Positions 27,026 through 36,384 are shown, numbered from the stretch's first letter. The stretch is DNA of 64,000 nt from Pollutimonas bauzanensis (GCF_900129885.1 NZ_FQXE01000020.1:16612-80611), one strand, 5' to 3'. Notes: generated from the sequence alone by a model not told the origin. Program-made: numbers and translations.

Positions 27026-27532
27026 ATGCGCCGACTCATGCTGCTACGCCACGCCAAAGCCGACAGCCCCCAGGGCATCGATGACCACAGCCGCCCGCTC
27101 GCCAGGCGCGGGCGGATAGAAAGCGCCGCCATGGGAAAATACATGGCCGGCCAAGGGCTGGCGCCCGACCTGGCCATTGTTTCGACGGCGCGCCGCGCCC
27201 AGGAAACCTGGCGGCTGGCGCAGCCCGCCTTCGCGGCCGATACCGTCCGGCGCGACGATGGCCGGCTCTACGGGGCTTCGGCGCAGGAAATGCTGGCCAT
27301 CATTCAGGAAAGCCCGGCATCGGCGCATGTCCTGCTGCTGGTCGGGCACAATCCCGGGCTGCAGCAACTGGCCGCCGGGCTCATCGCCACGGGGCGGCCA
27401 TCCGCCGTCTCCCGCCTTCAACGGGAATATCCGACGGCCGGCCTCGCCGTGATCGACTTTGCCGCCGCCGACTGGCGCCAGGTGTCCCCGCGCAGCGGCC
27501 ACCTTGAACGATTCGAAACTCCTGAATCCTGA
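27026..27532 (+). CDS. sixA: SixA-like phosphohistidine phosphatase
   Basis: 168-residue histidine-phosphatase-superfamily enzyme. The catalytic LRHAKAD near residues 7-13, the second Arg in STARRAQET and the closing His in VGHNPGL are all present, and the size fits SixA. It removes phosphate from phosphohistidine of signalling or PTS proteins. It starts 11 bp after the CoA-transferase but is probably functionally separate. Confidence 0.88.
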   Translation: MRRLMLLRHAKADSPQGIDDHSRPLARRGRIESAAMGKYMAGQGLAPDLAIVSTARRAQETWRLAQPAFAADTVRRDDGRLYGASAQEMLAIIQESPASAHVLLLVGHNPGLQQLAAGLIATGRPSAVSRLQREYPTAGLAVIDFAAADWRQVSPRSGHLERFETPES

Positions 27533-27538
27533 CTGGCG

Positions 27539-27745
27539 CTATTCCAGCGTGAAGCCCACCTTGATCGACACCTGCCAGTGCGCCACCTTGCCCTCGACGA
27601 CATGGCCGCGCGTTTCGGTAACGGTGAACCACTGGATGCCGCGCACGGTTTCATGCGCCTTGGCGATGGCCGTGCTCACGGCGTCTTCGATGCTTGCGCT
27701 GGACGAACCGGTCAGTTCGAGTTGCTTGTAGACATGATGGCTCAT
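27539..27745 (-). CDS. Dodecin family flavin-binding protein
   Basis: 68-residue protein matching dodecin: [23 protein letters not shown], the central Trp in GIQWFTV, and [15 protein letters not shown]. Twelve copies form a hollow sphere that stores or buffers flavin. ATG 27745 has AGGAG upstream; the longer frame has none. Confidence 0.92.
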   Translation of the reverse strand: MSHHVYKQLELTGSSSASIEDAVSTAIAKAHETVRGIQWFTVTETRGHVVEGKVAHWQVSIKVGFTLE

Positions 27746-27827
27746 GGGGCCGCTCCTTATGGTCGATGGGCTGTGCAAGCCCCATCTTAGGGCGTTTGCC
27801 CCGGAACCACAATTGCCCGCGCCGGCT

Positions 27828-29288
27828 TCAGCGGCTGCCCGGGGCAATGACCGGCTGGCCCGACAGAATGCCCTGGTACGGCGTCAATGCCTGGCCTATC
27901 TTGATGCTGTCCTCTTCGATATCGAAGAAGCGGATGTCCTTGCTGTGGGCGCTGCCCCGGATTTTCACCACCGAGATCACGCGCTTCAATTGCCCGGTAA
28001 GCTCGACATAGCGCAGCATGAGGATGGCGTCGGCCAGAAAAGCGTTGCCATATGAGCTGAAACGCAAATCCGTGTAGCGGTCTTCCAGTTCCGCCGTCAT
28101 CAATACGGTCACCCCCATTCCGGTGAGCACCGCGACCATCCGATAAAGCGATTCGCGAAAATCCTCGCGGAATGCAGAAGCCAGCGCCAGCTCGAATCCG
28201 GCGAGGGAATCTATCACCACCCGCTTTGCCTGCATGCGGTTGATCATGCCAACCATGTTATGCAGGGTTTCGTCTATCGACAAATCGAGCGCGCGGGTGT
28301 CGATCAGGCCGACATCGCCATTGTCGATGAGCTTGTGCAATTGATAACTGAGCAGTTGATTGGGGCTTTTCTCGAACGCGGCGATCACGCCCGGCTCGCC
28401 CTTGCGCACGCCTTCGGCCAGGAACTGCGTGGCCAATATGGTTTTCCCCGAGCCGGAGGGGCCCACGGCCAGCATGGAATAGCCGATGGGCAGCCCTCCG
28501 CCCATCATGTCGTCCAGCAAAGGCACACCCAGCGACAGGCGCTTGTCGCCCGACAGCTGGAGCTTTTCCGCCAGCGGCGAAGCAATGATCGTGCGCGGGA
28601 AAATATGCAGGCCATCGCCGCCTATGCGGAAGGTATGCAGCCCCGGGCTTTGCGCCTGCCCGCGCAATTTGACGACCTGTATCTTGCGCACCATCGCGTC
28701 GCGGTGCATCAGCTGGGACAGCCAGAGGATGCCATCGGCGACCGTGGAAACGGGGCTCGATTCCGTTTCGGGCGCCGAATATTCCCCGATCAGGAAAGTC
28801 GTCGCCTGCCAGCTTGCCATTTGCATGCCCAGCTGCTGCACGAAGCGCTGCAGGTTGAGCGGGCCATCATCGGTGGCCCGGCTTGCCTGTATGACCGAGC
28901 GGAAAGAATCGACGAATACCAGGGCGGGCGAAAACTTGCGCACTTCTTCGAGTATGCGCGCCAGCACCCGGTCGAAGTCCCCATCCAGGAGATCGGCGGA
29001 AAGGTTGACGAACTTGATGGAATCACGGGTTTTCCCGATATCGAAGAAAGAGAACTGCTGCTGGTAGCGCAGCATCTTCAATGGCGGCTCTCCCAATATC
29101 GTAAAGAACAAGGCGCGGCGGTCCGGATTCGCCAGGGAAAACATGATTTGATGCGCCAGGGTCGTCTTGCCGCAGCCCGGCGTGCCCGCGATCAGGTTGA
29201 AGGAATATTCCGGAAGGCCTCCGCCCAGCAATTCATCAAGCCCGGGAACTCCCGTTTCCAGGCGGCGTATGGTTACTTTCTGATTCAT
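27828..29288 (-). CDS. KaiC-like double-domain RecA-family ATPase
   Basis: 486-residue protein with two KaiC/RadA-type ATPase domains. Domain 1 (about 1-240) has Walker [10 protein letters not shown] near residue 35 and domain 2 (about 245-486) has [10 protein letters not shown] near 277. Each has a Walker B-like hydrophobic-Asp strand ([19 protein letters not shown]). The residues after the catalytic Glu differ from cyanobacterial KaiC (GEPP and FEKS). No kaiA or kaiB gene is nearby. In non-cyanobacteria such proteins act in stress or signalling, often with a partner gene. It overlaps the upstream gene by 4 bp. Confidence 0.88.
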   Translation of the reverse strand: MNQKVTIRRLETGVPGLDELLGGGLPEYSFNLIAGTPGCGKTTLAHQIMFSLANPDRRALFFTILGEPPLKMLRYQQQFSFFDIGKTRDSIKFVNLSADLLDGDFDRVLARILEEVRKFSPALVFVDSFRSVIQASRATDDGPLNLQRFVQQLGMQMASWQATTFLIGEYSAPETESSPVSTVADGILWLSQLMHRDAMVRKIQVVKLRGQAQSPGLHTFRIGGDGLHIFPRTIIASPLAEKLQLSGDKRLSLGVPLLDDMMGGGLPIGYSMLAVGPSGSGKTILATQFLAEGVRKGEPGVIAAFEKSPNQLLSYQLHKLIDNGDVGLIDTRALDLSIDETLHNMVGMINRMQAKRVVIDSLAGFELALASAFREDFRESLYRMVAVLTGMGVTVLMTAELEDRYTDLRFSSYGNAFLADAILMLRYVELTGQLKRVISVVKIRGSAHSKDIRFFDIEEDSIKIGQALTPYQGILSGQPVIAPGSR

Positions 29289-29704
29289 CGTGGAAATTCC
29301 TTGTCGGCCGGAATCAAGGCGTCATCGCCCCAAGCCGAGCGTAAAATGCTGGTCGCGAACTGTTCGCCAATCAACAGGGCCAGCGTATCGCTGAAAATGA
29401 TCAGCAATGCGATGCTGGCGTTGCTGGCTTCTGTATAGTCTTGCCCCTCGAGGCTGGATTTCAAATCCGCAAATTGGGCGCTGTTTTCCTGGGATGCATC
29501 GCCGCAAGCGAGCCACGGATAGGTCTCGCTGGCAAGGTGCACGCTGCGCGAATAGAGCGACAGGAAGCTTGTTTCACCGATGATGGAGCTCAGTTCGTAA
29601 GCAAGCCGGCCCCACAGCTTGATAGTGACATCAACAATGCCGGGAGCATGGCGCAGAACCGCCCGTTTTATCAGCAGGTGCCGTGGAGCTTCGATTAGTG
29701 TCAT
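29285..29704 (-). CDS. Unrecognised protein coupled to the KaiC-like ATPase
   Basis: 139-residue protein, mostly predicted alpha-helical, with no motif I recognise and no clear membrane segment. Its TGA overlaps the ATG of the KaiC-like gene (ATGA), so the two are made together and probably interact. The start at 29704 has GGGGAG 5-10 nt upstream; an in-frame TTG at 29722 is less likely. It is not similar to KaiB (no thioredoxin-like pattern), so it is best regarded as a new partner or sensor until tested. Confidence 0.75.
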   Translation of the reverse strand: MTLIEAPRHLLIKRAVLRHAPGIVDVTIKLWGRLAYELSSIIGETSFLSLYSRSVHLASETYPWLACGDASQENSAQFADLKSSLEGQDYTEASNASIALLIIFSDTLALLIGEQFATSILRSAWGDDALIPADKEFPR

Positions 29705-29824
29705 AAACTCCCCAATGACCAATTACATTTTGCTGGGCTTGCGCCCTTTTCTTTTTGCCACATTGTATCCGGGTTTCGTACTAATCCCCCGATAGCGCCG
29801 CGGCGCCCTTGCCGGCCGGCTGGC

Positions 29825-30550
29825 CTAGAAACGCTCGTAGCCCAGCAAATAGCGCCACTGGCCCGGGGCCAGCCGCGCCATGGGCGCGCGCCCGATGCGG
29901 ATGCGCTTGACGCCCAGCACCTGCAGGCCCACCTGCCGGCACATGTCCGCGATCAGGCCGGCGGGCGGATTCTTGAGGGCGAAGCGCAGCCGTGTTTCGT
30001 TCTGCCAACTGACTTTGGCGGGCGGCAGCGGCGCGCCGCGCCACGACAAGCCATGGTTCAAGCGCGCCAGCCCCTCGGCCGACAGCTCGCCCGCCACCTC
30101 GACCACGTATTCCTGCTCTATCCGGGCGGCGTCTTCCACCAGCTTGCGGACTATGCCGTGTTCCTGGGTGAATACCACCAGCCCGCTGGCGTCCGGGGCC
30201 AGCGGCATGATGAGTTCCAGGCCAATCAAGTCCCTTTTCACCAGATGCCGGCCTGAGCGGTCGTCGGGCGCCTGGTTCGCCGGCACGAGCAGATCCGACG
30301 CGGGCCGGGACCGCGCGCCGCTGCCGTAGCCCGGCGGCTTGTGCAGCAGGATGGTGGCCGGCTTGTGGTCCGCGGCGCTGGCGTTCTCGGCCAATTCGAC
30401 CTGTTGCCGCGGCCCTATGCGAAAACCGGGCTCTTCGACCACGTGCCCATCCACGCTGACCCAGCCGCCCTGCACATAGTTCTCGGCCTCGCGGCGCGAG
30501 CAGGAAAGCAGGTCTGCAAGGTATTTGCTCAGGCGCAGGGTTTCGGTCAT
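29825..30550 (-). CDS. S4-domain RsuA/RluB/RluF-like protein with altered catalytic site
   Basis: 241-residue protein. An N-terminal S4 RNA-binding domain (LRLSKYLADLLSCSRREAENYVQGGWVSVDG) is followed by a pseudouridine-synthase-like fold. In active family members the motif reads R-L-D-x-D-(T/S)-x-G-L with the first Asp catalytic. Here the aligned stretch is P-L-A-P-D-A-S-G-L, so the catalytic Asp appears to be Ala. The C-terminal part (GLQVLGVKRIRIG) is well conserved. Either the Asp in PDASGL takes over or the protein binds rRNA without isomerising it. The start 30550 opens the S4 domain. Confidence 0.82.
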   Translation of the reverse strand: MTETLRLSKYLADLLSCSRREAENYVQGGWVSVDGHVVEEPGFRIGPRQQVELAENASAADHKPATILLHKPPGYGSGARSRPASDLLVPANQAPDDRSGRHLVKRDLIGLELIMPLAPDASGLVVFTQEHGIVRKLVEDAARIEQEYVVEVAGELSAEGLARLNHGLSWRGAPLPPAKVSWQNETRLRFALKNPPAGLIADMCRQVGLQVLGVKRIRIGRAPMARLAPGQWRYLLGYERF

Positions 30551-30855
30551 TGCGGGCCAGTCGGATAGGCGCGCCGTGGCGCGCGCCGCAAGGCTAGGGG
30601 AATGCCACGAGGCATTGTAGACGATGGCCTCGGCGGCATGCCGCAAGAGGCCCATCCGCGCCGCAAGGGTCTATGCCCTGCCTTTCATAGGCAAGGGCTA
30701 ATTACCCTCAAGAAATTTCTATTTGTCCTAATTAATGATGGCCCCTATGATGGGCTCGCCGCGGCACACAGGCGCGGTCCGCGCATGGCGCCGGGAGACC
30801 GGGCAATAAGCTGGCTGCCCGGAAAAACAACTATTGAGCTAGGGGCAATATAAAA
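30551..30855. other. Intergenic region with hairpin, no gene seen
   Basis: This 305-bp stretch separates divergent genes. It holds an imperfect hairpin at 30675-30698 (GCCCTGCCT, TTCAT loop, AGGCAAGGGC with one bulge) followed by an AT-richer segment that could carry promoters for both sides. I see no coding frame here. Confidence 0.5.
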
Positions 30856-31071
30856 ATGATGAAAAGATTAGCGCTTTGTTTACTTGGCTGGATAATGGCG
30901 GCGCCGCTCGCACAGGCGAATGCCGACTATCCGTCGCGGCCGATCCGCCTGATAGTGCCCTTTCCCGCGGGCAGCGCTACTGGCGCCATGGCCCGCGCCC
31001 CGGCGCCCATCGCCGCCCTGTTGAACAAGGTGTTTACGCAAGAACTGCCCAGCCGCCATGAATATCGATAG
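30856..31071 (+). pseudogene. Truncated Bug-family receptor (N-terminal remnant)
   Basis: 71 codons that begin exactly like a Bug/TctC receptor: a signal peptide ending AQANA, then DYPSRPIRLIVPFPAGSATG, where intact members continue for about 300 residues. After roughly 50 residues the family match is lost and the frame stops inside the next gene. It overlaps the dehydrogenase start at 31058 by 14 bp. It is best read as a deletion remnant whose promoter and ribosome site may now drive the dehydrogenase. Confidence 0.7.
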
Positions 31072-32218
31072 CGCCGTCAATCTGGACGATATACGCAAGC
31101 TCGCAAAGAAAAAGCTGCCAAAAATAGCTTTCGATTTCCTGGAGGGCGGCGTGGATGACGAACGGTGCCTGGAACGCAACCGCAAGGCGTTCGAACGCCA
31201 TGCGCTGATTCCACGCTACCTGCGGGACGTATCCCGCCGCGATCAGTCCATGACATTGCTGGGCCGCAGCTATTCCAGCCCCTTCGGCATTTCGCCCACG
31301 GGCATGGGCGGCCTGTTCAGGCCCAAGGCGGACCTCATGCTGGCCGAGGCGGCAGCCCAGGCCAACATCCCCTACCTGATGTCCAGCGCGAGCAACGATT
31401 CCCTGGAAGCCGCGGCCAGGCTCGCCCCCCGCAACACCTGGTTCCAGATGTATGGAACCCTGGACGACCGCATCAATGCCGACATGGTGCGCCGCGCGCG
31501 CGACGCCGGCATCGAGAACCTGGTCATCACCGTCGATGTCCCGGTCAATTCGAATCGCGAGCGCAATCGCAGGAATGGCTTTTCGAGGCCGCTGAAAATG
31601 ACGCCCGCGATAGTCATGGAAGCGCTGGGCCATCCGCTCTGGATCATACGCTACCTGATGACCGGCGGCGTGCCGATGATGGAGAACTGGGCGCCCTACG
31701 CGCCCGAGGGCGCCACGCCCAGGGAAGTGGGCGAACTGTTCGGCACGCTGACGCCGGCGGCGATGGTGAATTGGGAAACCCTGGAGCGCTTCCGCGGGAT
31801 ATGGCCGGGTAAGATGGTCGTAAAAGGCATTCTGCATCCGGACGATGCGCTCCAGGCGGTGCGCGCCGGCGCCGACGGCATCATTGTGTCCAACCATGGC
31901 GGACGCCAGCTCGATGCGATACCGTCGCCGGTGGAAATGCTGCCGGCCATCCGCGGCGCCGTGGGCGATGAGGTGGAACTGATGCTCGATAGCGGCGTGC
32001 GGCGGGGCTCGGACATCATCATCGCCATTTGCCTGGGCGCGCGCTTCGCCTTTTTCGGACGGCCGCCGCTATACGCCGTGGCGGCCGCTGGCGCCGAGGG
32101 CATCCAGAAAACGATACAGATCATGCAGAAGGAAATCGACATGGTCATGGCGCAGATTGGATGCGCCTCATTGACGCAGTTGCATGCGGGGTATTTATAT
32201 ACCGGCAGCAGCGCCTGA
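31058..32218 (+). CDS. FMN-dependent alpha-hydroxy-acid dehydrogenase (LldD/mandelate dehydrogenase family)
   Basis: 386-residue (beta/alpha)8-barrel flavoenzyme. It shows FDFLEGGVDDE, ISPTGMGGLF, WFQMYG, the TVDVPVNSNRERNRRNGF segment, and the active-site His and Arg in VSNHGGRQLD, then DSGVRRGSDI and FFGRPPLYAVAAAG. It oxidises L-lactate, (S)-mandelate or a similar hydroxy acid to the 2-oxo acid, probably at the membrane. Its place beside a ring-cleavage operon makes an aromatic hydroxy acid plausible (inference). No good Shine-Dalgarno precedes ATG 31058, so it may depend on translation of the truncated upstream frame. Confidence 0.9.
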   Translation: MNIDSAVNLDDIRKLAKKKLPKIAFDFLEGGVDDERCLERNRKAFERHALIPRYLRDVSRRDQSMTLLGRSYSSPFGISPTGMGGLFRPKADLMLAEAAAQANIPYLMSSASNDSLEAAARLAPRNTWFQMYGTLDDRINADMVRRARDAGIENLVITVDVPVNSNRERNRRNGFSRPLKMTPAIVMEALGHPLWIIRYLMTGGVPMMENWAPYAPEGATPREVGELFGTLTPAAMVNWETLERFRGIWPGKMVVKGILHPDDALQAVRAGADGIIVSNHGGRQLDAIPSPVEMLPAIRGAVGDEVELMLDSGVRRGSDIIIAICLGARFAFFGRPPLYAVAAAGAEGIQKTIQIMQKEIDMVMAQIGCASLTQLHAGYLYTGSSA

Positions 32219-32326
32219 TACCGGATCCCACGGCGCGGTTCTCATAGCGGCACGATCAGCTTCAACCGGGACTTGCCGCCTCCAAAACGGTTCCTGGCCG
32301 TGCCGGGGGCCGATATCGTCACGGAC

Positions 32327-33115
32327 CTAGCCGAAACGCACCGAAACCGAACCAAGGTTTTGCATGCGCAGCGTCACGGCGTCTCCCGCCCGCAGCGCCA
32401 CGGCCTCGGTAATGCCGCCCGACAAAATCAATGTGCCCGCCGGAATTTCCTCTCCCCTGAGCCCGAGCTGATTGGCGAGCATGGCGACCGCCGCCGCGGG
32501 ATGGCCGAGCACCGCGGCCCCCGCGCCGAAAGCCACGGGCTCGCCGTTCTTTTCAAGCACGACGCCTATCGAACGCAAGTCCAGGCTGGCGACATCGCCC
32601 ATTCTGCCGCCCACAACGAATCGGCTGGACGAGCAATTGTCGGCAACGACGCTCTTGAGATCGAATTTGAAGTCGCGGTAACGACTGTCGATGATTTCTA
32701 TTGCGGGCATCACGAAGTCTGTCGCGGCGAGCACTGCGCCGATATGGCAACCCGGCCCGCGCAATACGCGCTTGGTCACGAAAGCGATCTCGGGCTCGAC
32801 CTTGGGATGGATGAGCTCGCTGGTCTTGATCAGGCCGCCCTCGGGCACGCTGAAATAGTCCGCCAGAAAGCCGAACACAGGCGCCTCCACACCCATCTGC
32901 TTCATTTTGGCATGAGAAGTCAGCCCCGCCTTGAGGCCCGCTATTCTGGCGCCGCGCGCCATCTTGCGGCGCTTGATCGCATTCTGGATCGCATAGGCGT
33001 CGTCCCAGTCCATATCGGGATAATCGTCGGTGATCTTGTGCGTGTCTATCGCGCCCAGTTCACAGGTTTCCAGCCGTATGGCGAGCCGCTCTATGGTTTC
33101 CTGGTCTAGCTTCAT
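32327..33115 (-). CDS. dmpH: 2-oxo-3-hexenedioate (4-oxalocrotonate) decarboxylase
   Basis: 262-residue member of the hydratase/decarboxylase family. It shows GLKAGLTSHAKMKQMGVEAPVFG, the metal-binding acidic cluster around VEPEIAFV, EIIDSRYRDF and a C-terminal ILSGGITEA. It releases CO2 from 2-oxo-3-hexenedioate to give 2-hydroxypenta-2,4-dienoate. It is last in a leftward run behind its usual partner hydratase (dmpE) and the semialdehyde dehydrogenase (dmpC). AGGAG lies before ATG 33115. Confidence 0.88.
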   Translation of the reverse strand: MKLDQETIERLAIRLETCELGAIDTHKITDDYPDMDWDDAYAIQNAIKRRKMARGARIAGLKAGLTSHAKMKQMGVEAPVFGFLADYFSVPEGGLIKTSELIHPKVEPEIAFVTKRVLRGPGCHIGAVLAATDFVMPAIEIIDSRYRDFKFDLKSVVADNCSSSRFVVGGRMGDVASLDLRSIGVVLEKNGEPVAFGAGAAVLGHPAAAVAMLANQLGLRGEEIPAGTLILSGGITEAVALRAGDAVTLRMQNLGSVSVRFG

Positions 33116-33158
33116 GCTGGGACTCTCCTTTTGTCAGGCGCCTGCCCGCCCGCGGCCG

Positions 33159-33941
33159 TCAGGCAAAACGCGTGGCGCAGCCACCGATCCCGCCTACGGT
33201 GAGTTGCAAGTTGTCGCCCGGCTTGACGGCCACCATGGCACCCAGCGCGCCCGACAGAATGATTTCGCCAGCCTTCAGCGGAATGCCCAGCGCGCCCAGC
33301 GTATTGGCCAGCCATGCAACGGCGTTGACCGGCGAGCCCAGCGCCGCCGCTCCTGAGCCCGTAACCACGACTTCGCCGTTCTTTTCGAACACCATGCCGC
33401 AAAGCGCAAGGTCCACCTTGCGCGGATCGACCAGCGCATTGCCAAGCACCAGCGCGCCACACGAGGCGTTATCGGCAATAGTGTCCTGGATCGCTATCTT
33501 CCAATCGCGGATGCGCGAGTCGACGATCTCGAAACAGGCCATGACGCCTTCGGTAGCGGCAAGCACATCGGCCGCGCCCACTCCGGGGCCCGACAAATCC
33601 TTCTTCAACAAGAAGGCAATCTCGCCTTCCGCCTTGGGCTGAATCAATGAGTCGGCCGGTATGGCCTGCCCTTCGCCATAGATCATCGCGTCAAGCAGAT
33701 AGCCGAAGTCGGGCTGGTAAACGCCCAGCATATTCATTACCGCCAGACTGGTGACTCCGACTTTCTTGCCGACAACCCGCTCGCCCGCCTGAAGGCGGCG
33801 CTCGATCATGCGCCGCTGCACCTGGTAGGCATCCTCGATGGACATGCCCGGATGGCGCTCACTGAGCGGGGCGACAACTTCGCGATTGAGCCATGCCTGG
33901 TACAACTCGTCGCCAAGCTGCGCGATACGGTTCTCATCCAT
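33159..33941 (-). CDS. dmpE: 2-hydroxypenta-2,4-dienoate (2-oxopent-4-enoate) hydratase
   Basis: 260-residue homologue of the decarboxylase encoded next to it; the two form a complex in known meta-cleavage pathways. It shows VGKKVGVTSLAVMNMLGVYQPDFG, the metal-site GEIAFLLKKDL, EIVDSRIRDWK, and IILSGALGAMVAVKPGD. It adds water to give 4-hydroxy-2-oxovalerate. The aldolase and acetaldehyde dehydrogenase that normally follow are not in this window. Confidence 0.88.
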   Translation of the reverse strand: MDENRIAQLGDELYQAWLNREVVAPLSERHPGMSIEDAYQVQRRMIERRLQAGERVVGKKVGVTSLAVMNMLGVYQPDFGYLLDAMIYGEGQAIPADSLIQPKAEGEIAFLLKKDLSGPGVGAADVLAATEGVMACFEIVDSRIRDWKIAIQDTIADNASCGALVLGNALVDPRKVDLALCGMVFEKNGEVVVTGSGAAALGSPVNAVAWLANTLGALGIPLKAGEIILSGALGAMVAVKPGDNLQLTVGGIGGCATRFA

Positions 33942-33953
33942 TGCTGCGCCCCC

Positions 33954-35408
33954 TCAAAGCTTGATGCATATGTTTTTCAGTTGGGTATAGAATTCCAGCG
34001 AATGCACGCCGCCCTCGCGGCCTATGCCGGATTGCTTGGCGCCTCCGAACGGCGTGCGCAAGTCGCGCAGGAACCACGAATTGACCCAGGCCAGACCGGT
34101 CTCCATTTGTCCCGCGACGCGATGGGCGCGAGCCAGATCCCTGGTCCAGATGGCGCATGCCAGCCCGTAGTCGGTGTCATTGGCGCGGCGCACGGCTTCC
34201 TGTTCATCATCGAAAGGCTGGATCAGCGCGCAAGGCCCGAAAATCTCCTCGCGCGCGATGGGCGTATCGTCATCCAGACCCGTCCAGATGGTGGGCTGCA
34301 CCCACGCGCCCTCGGCAAGGTCCTCGGGAAGGTCGGGCACCCCGCCGCCGGTCACGACAATGGCGCCCAGCGACTTTGCCTTGTCATAGTACGACAGCAC
34401 TTTGTTCTGGTGCTCCTTGGAGACCAATGGCCCCATCCCGGTGGCGCAGTCCTCGGGGCGGCCGAACTTGAGCGCTTCAGCGCCCTGCTTCAACGCCGCA
34501 ACGAACTGGTCGAGGATGGCGCGTTCCACGTAAACCCGCTCGGTGCCCAGGCACACCTGTCCGCTGTTGGAAAACGCAGAAAGCAGAGTGCCTTGGACCG
34601 CCTCGTCGAAATCGCAATCCGCGAAGACGATGGCGGCATTCTTGCCGCCGAGCTCCAGCGACACTGGCCGCGCGCCCTGGGCCGCCGCCTTCATGATGGC
34701 CGAACCGGTGCGCGTTTCGCCGGTGAATGTAATGGCGTCGACGCCCGGATGTGTCGTCAGGAATTCGCCGGCCGACTGCGGGCCGAAGCCATGGACGACG
34801 TTGTATACGCCCTCGGGCACGCCCGCCTCGTTCATGACTTCGCCCAATAATGTCGCGGTCTGGGGAGTGATTTCGGACGGCTTGACTACCACCGTATTGC
34901 CGCAAGCCAATGCCGGACCCACTTTCCATGTCATCAGTAGCAGGGGCAGGTTCCATGGACATACCGCCGCCACCACGCCCACCGGCCTGCGCAGCGCGTA
35001 ATTGAGCGCGCCGCGCCCATCGGGCGTTGCCGTTTCAAAGAATTCGGTCGGCACGCTGGCGACGATATCGGCAAACACCTTGAAATTCGCGGCGCCGCGG
35101 GGAATATCGATATGGGCGGCCAGGCTGCGCGGCTTGCCGGTGTCCGCGCACTCGGCGGCCACGAATTCATCGAACCGCCTGTTGATGCCGTCGGCCACCG
35201 CGTTGAGCAACTCGACCCGCCGGGCTAGCGTCATGCCGCCCCAGGGCCCTTTGAGGGCGGCCCGCGCGGCCCTGACGGCGCCGTCCACCTGCGCCCGGCC
35301 AGCCTCGTGGACTTGAGCGATGAGCTTGTTGTCCAGCGGGGAGAACTTGTCGAATGTCCTGGACGTGGCAATGAACTCGCCATTGATGAAATTGAGAATC
35401 TGTTTCAC
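33954..35408 (-). CDS. dmpC: 2-hydroxymuconic semialdehyde dehydrogenase
   Basis: 484-residue aldehyde dehydrogenase with PWNLPLLLMTWKVGPALACGN, the catalytic Glu in LELGGKNAAIV, the catalytic Cys in SNSGQVCLGTERVYVE, and EEIFGPC. The sequence style (LNFINGEFI start) fits the NAD-dependent hydroxymuconic semialdehyde group. It starts the leftward dmpC-E-H run, 12 bp before the hydratase gene. A 23-bp palindrome lies about 100 bp upstream of the start, between it and the divergent GntR gene. Confidence 0.9.
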   Translation of the reverse strand: MKQILNFINGEFIATSRTFDKFSPLDNKLIAQVHEAGRAQVDGAVRAARAALKGPWGGMTLARRVELLNAVADGINRRFDEFVAAECADTGKPRSLAAHIDIPRGAANFKVFADIVASVPTEFFETATPDGRGALNYALRRPVGVVAAVCPWNLPLLLMTWKVGPALACGNTVVVKPSEITPQTATLLGEVMNEAGVPEGVYNVVHGFGPQSAGEFLTTHPGVDAITFTGETRTGSAIMKAAAQGARPVSLELGGKNAAIVFADCDFDEAVQGTLLSAFSNSGQVCLGTERVYVERAILDQFVAALKQGAEALKFGRPEDCATGMGPLVSKEHQNKVLSYYDKAKSLGAIVVTGGGVPDLPEDLAEGAWVQPTIWTGLDDDTPIAREEIFGPCALIQPFDDEQEAVRRANDTDYGLACAIWTRDLARAHRVAGQMETGLAWVNSWFLRDLRTPFGGAKQSGIGREGGVHSLEFYTQLKNICIKL

Positions 35409-35505
35409 GTATCGGCCCTCCCGCCGTAACTTGATGAGGCTTGAATCCTGATATCGTCGACGCCGGTCATAAGCCGCCAGGACTAGACATGTGCGGTGTA
35501 ATTTA

Positions 35506-35528
35506 TCGATATAATATATTTATATCGA
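35506..35528. promoter_or_regulatory. Palindromic operator candidate between dmpC-like gene and GntR gene
   Basis: TCGATATA and TATATCGA form a perfect 8-bp inverted repeat around a 7-nt AT spacer, in the divergent promoter of the semialdehyde dehydrogenase operon and the GntR gene. A near match (TCGATATTATTATATTTATTCG) occurs at 37885-37906 before the ferredoxin gene, so it is probably a shared regulator site. Confidence 0.6.
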
Positions 35529-35623
35529 GATTTTTACAATATCTAAATCAGATCGAGCTTTTTGTCGGCTAAAATCATTCACAATTTTTCGATAAAACTT
35601 AATAATTTCATGAACCTGAAACC

Positions 35624-36376
35624 ATGAACGAATCCGTCGCCATTGCGGCAACAGACGCTCGAGAGCCCAAGACCCTCGTCGAGGGCGCCTACAACCGCTT
35701 GCGCCGCGACATCATCGAAGGTGTGCATCGGCCTGGCGAAAAATTGCGCGTAGAGCATTTGAAGGACCAGTACGATGTGGGCGCGGGCACTTTGCGCGAA
35801 GCCTTGCTGCTGCTGATTGCCGATGCGCTGGTCGTTGCCCAGGGGCAGCGGGGCTTTCGCGTGACGCCCATATCATTGGCCGACTTCGAAGACATCACTC
35901 GTTCGCGCCTGTTGATAGAATGCGAAGCGCTCAAGCAATCAATCGCCTGCGGCGATGAGGCCTGGGAAGCGAATCTGGTGGCGGCGTTCCACCGCCTTTC
36001 CATCGTCGAGCAAAAACTCGCGGCCAACGATACGCGCAACACCGAAGAATGGGAGAAGCGCAACCGGATCTTCCATGACATGCTGATTGCGGCCTGTCCT
36101 TCCCGCTGGATTCTGCGTTTCCAGCAAGTCCTCTACCAGCAATCGGAACGATATCGCCGCCTCAGCATGTTGCGCCGGCCGATTTCCCGCGATGTCCATG
36201 CCGAACACCAGGCCTTGTTCCAGGCAACCCTCGACCGCGACACCGTCCGCGCGGTCTCCATCCTTTCGGAGCATATTCTGCGTACGCTGGATGCGGTCAA
36301 GCACATGGACGTAGATTTCTTCAAAGAACATTCGAATCACCGCTCCTCCGCGGACAACAACGCCAGACCGGAATGA
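35624..36376 (+). CDS. GntR-family (FCD-type) regulator of the meta-cleavage genes
   Basis: 250-residue regulator. The winged HTH lies at about residues 20-85 (YNRLRRDIIEGVHRPGEKLRVEHLKDQYDVGAGTLREAL), followed by an FCD helical domain whose probable metal-binding positions include the His in NRIFHDMLI, the His in AEHQALF and the His in SEHILRTL. It is divergent from the dmpC-E-H run and convergent with catechol dioxygenase, and sits among dyads likely to be its operators. It probably represses until a ring-cleavage intermediate binds. Confidence 0.9.
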   Translation: MNESVAIAATDAREPKTLVEGAYNRLRRDIIEGVHRPGEKLRVEHLKDQYDVGAGTLREALLLLIADALVVAQGQRGFRVTPISLADFEDITRSRLLIECEALKQSIACGDEAWEANLVAAFHRLSIVEQKLAANDTRNTEEWEKRNRIFHDMLIAACPSRWILRFQQVLYQQSERYRRLSMLRRPISRDVHAEHQALFQATLDRDTVRAVSILSEHILRTLDAVKHMDVDFFKEHSNHRSSADNNARPE

Positions 36377-36384
36377 GCCCTGGC

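Noticed and set aside
29285..29704. KaiB homologue
   Set aside because: The sequence is helical throughout with no thioredoxin-like beta-alpha-beta start, so the partner is reported as unknown.
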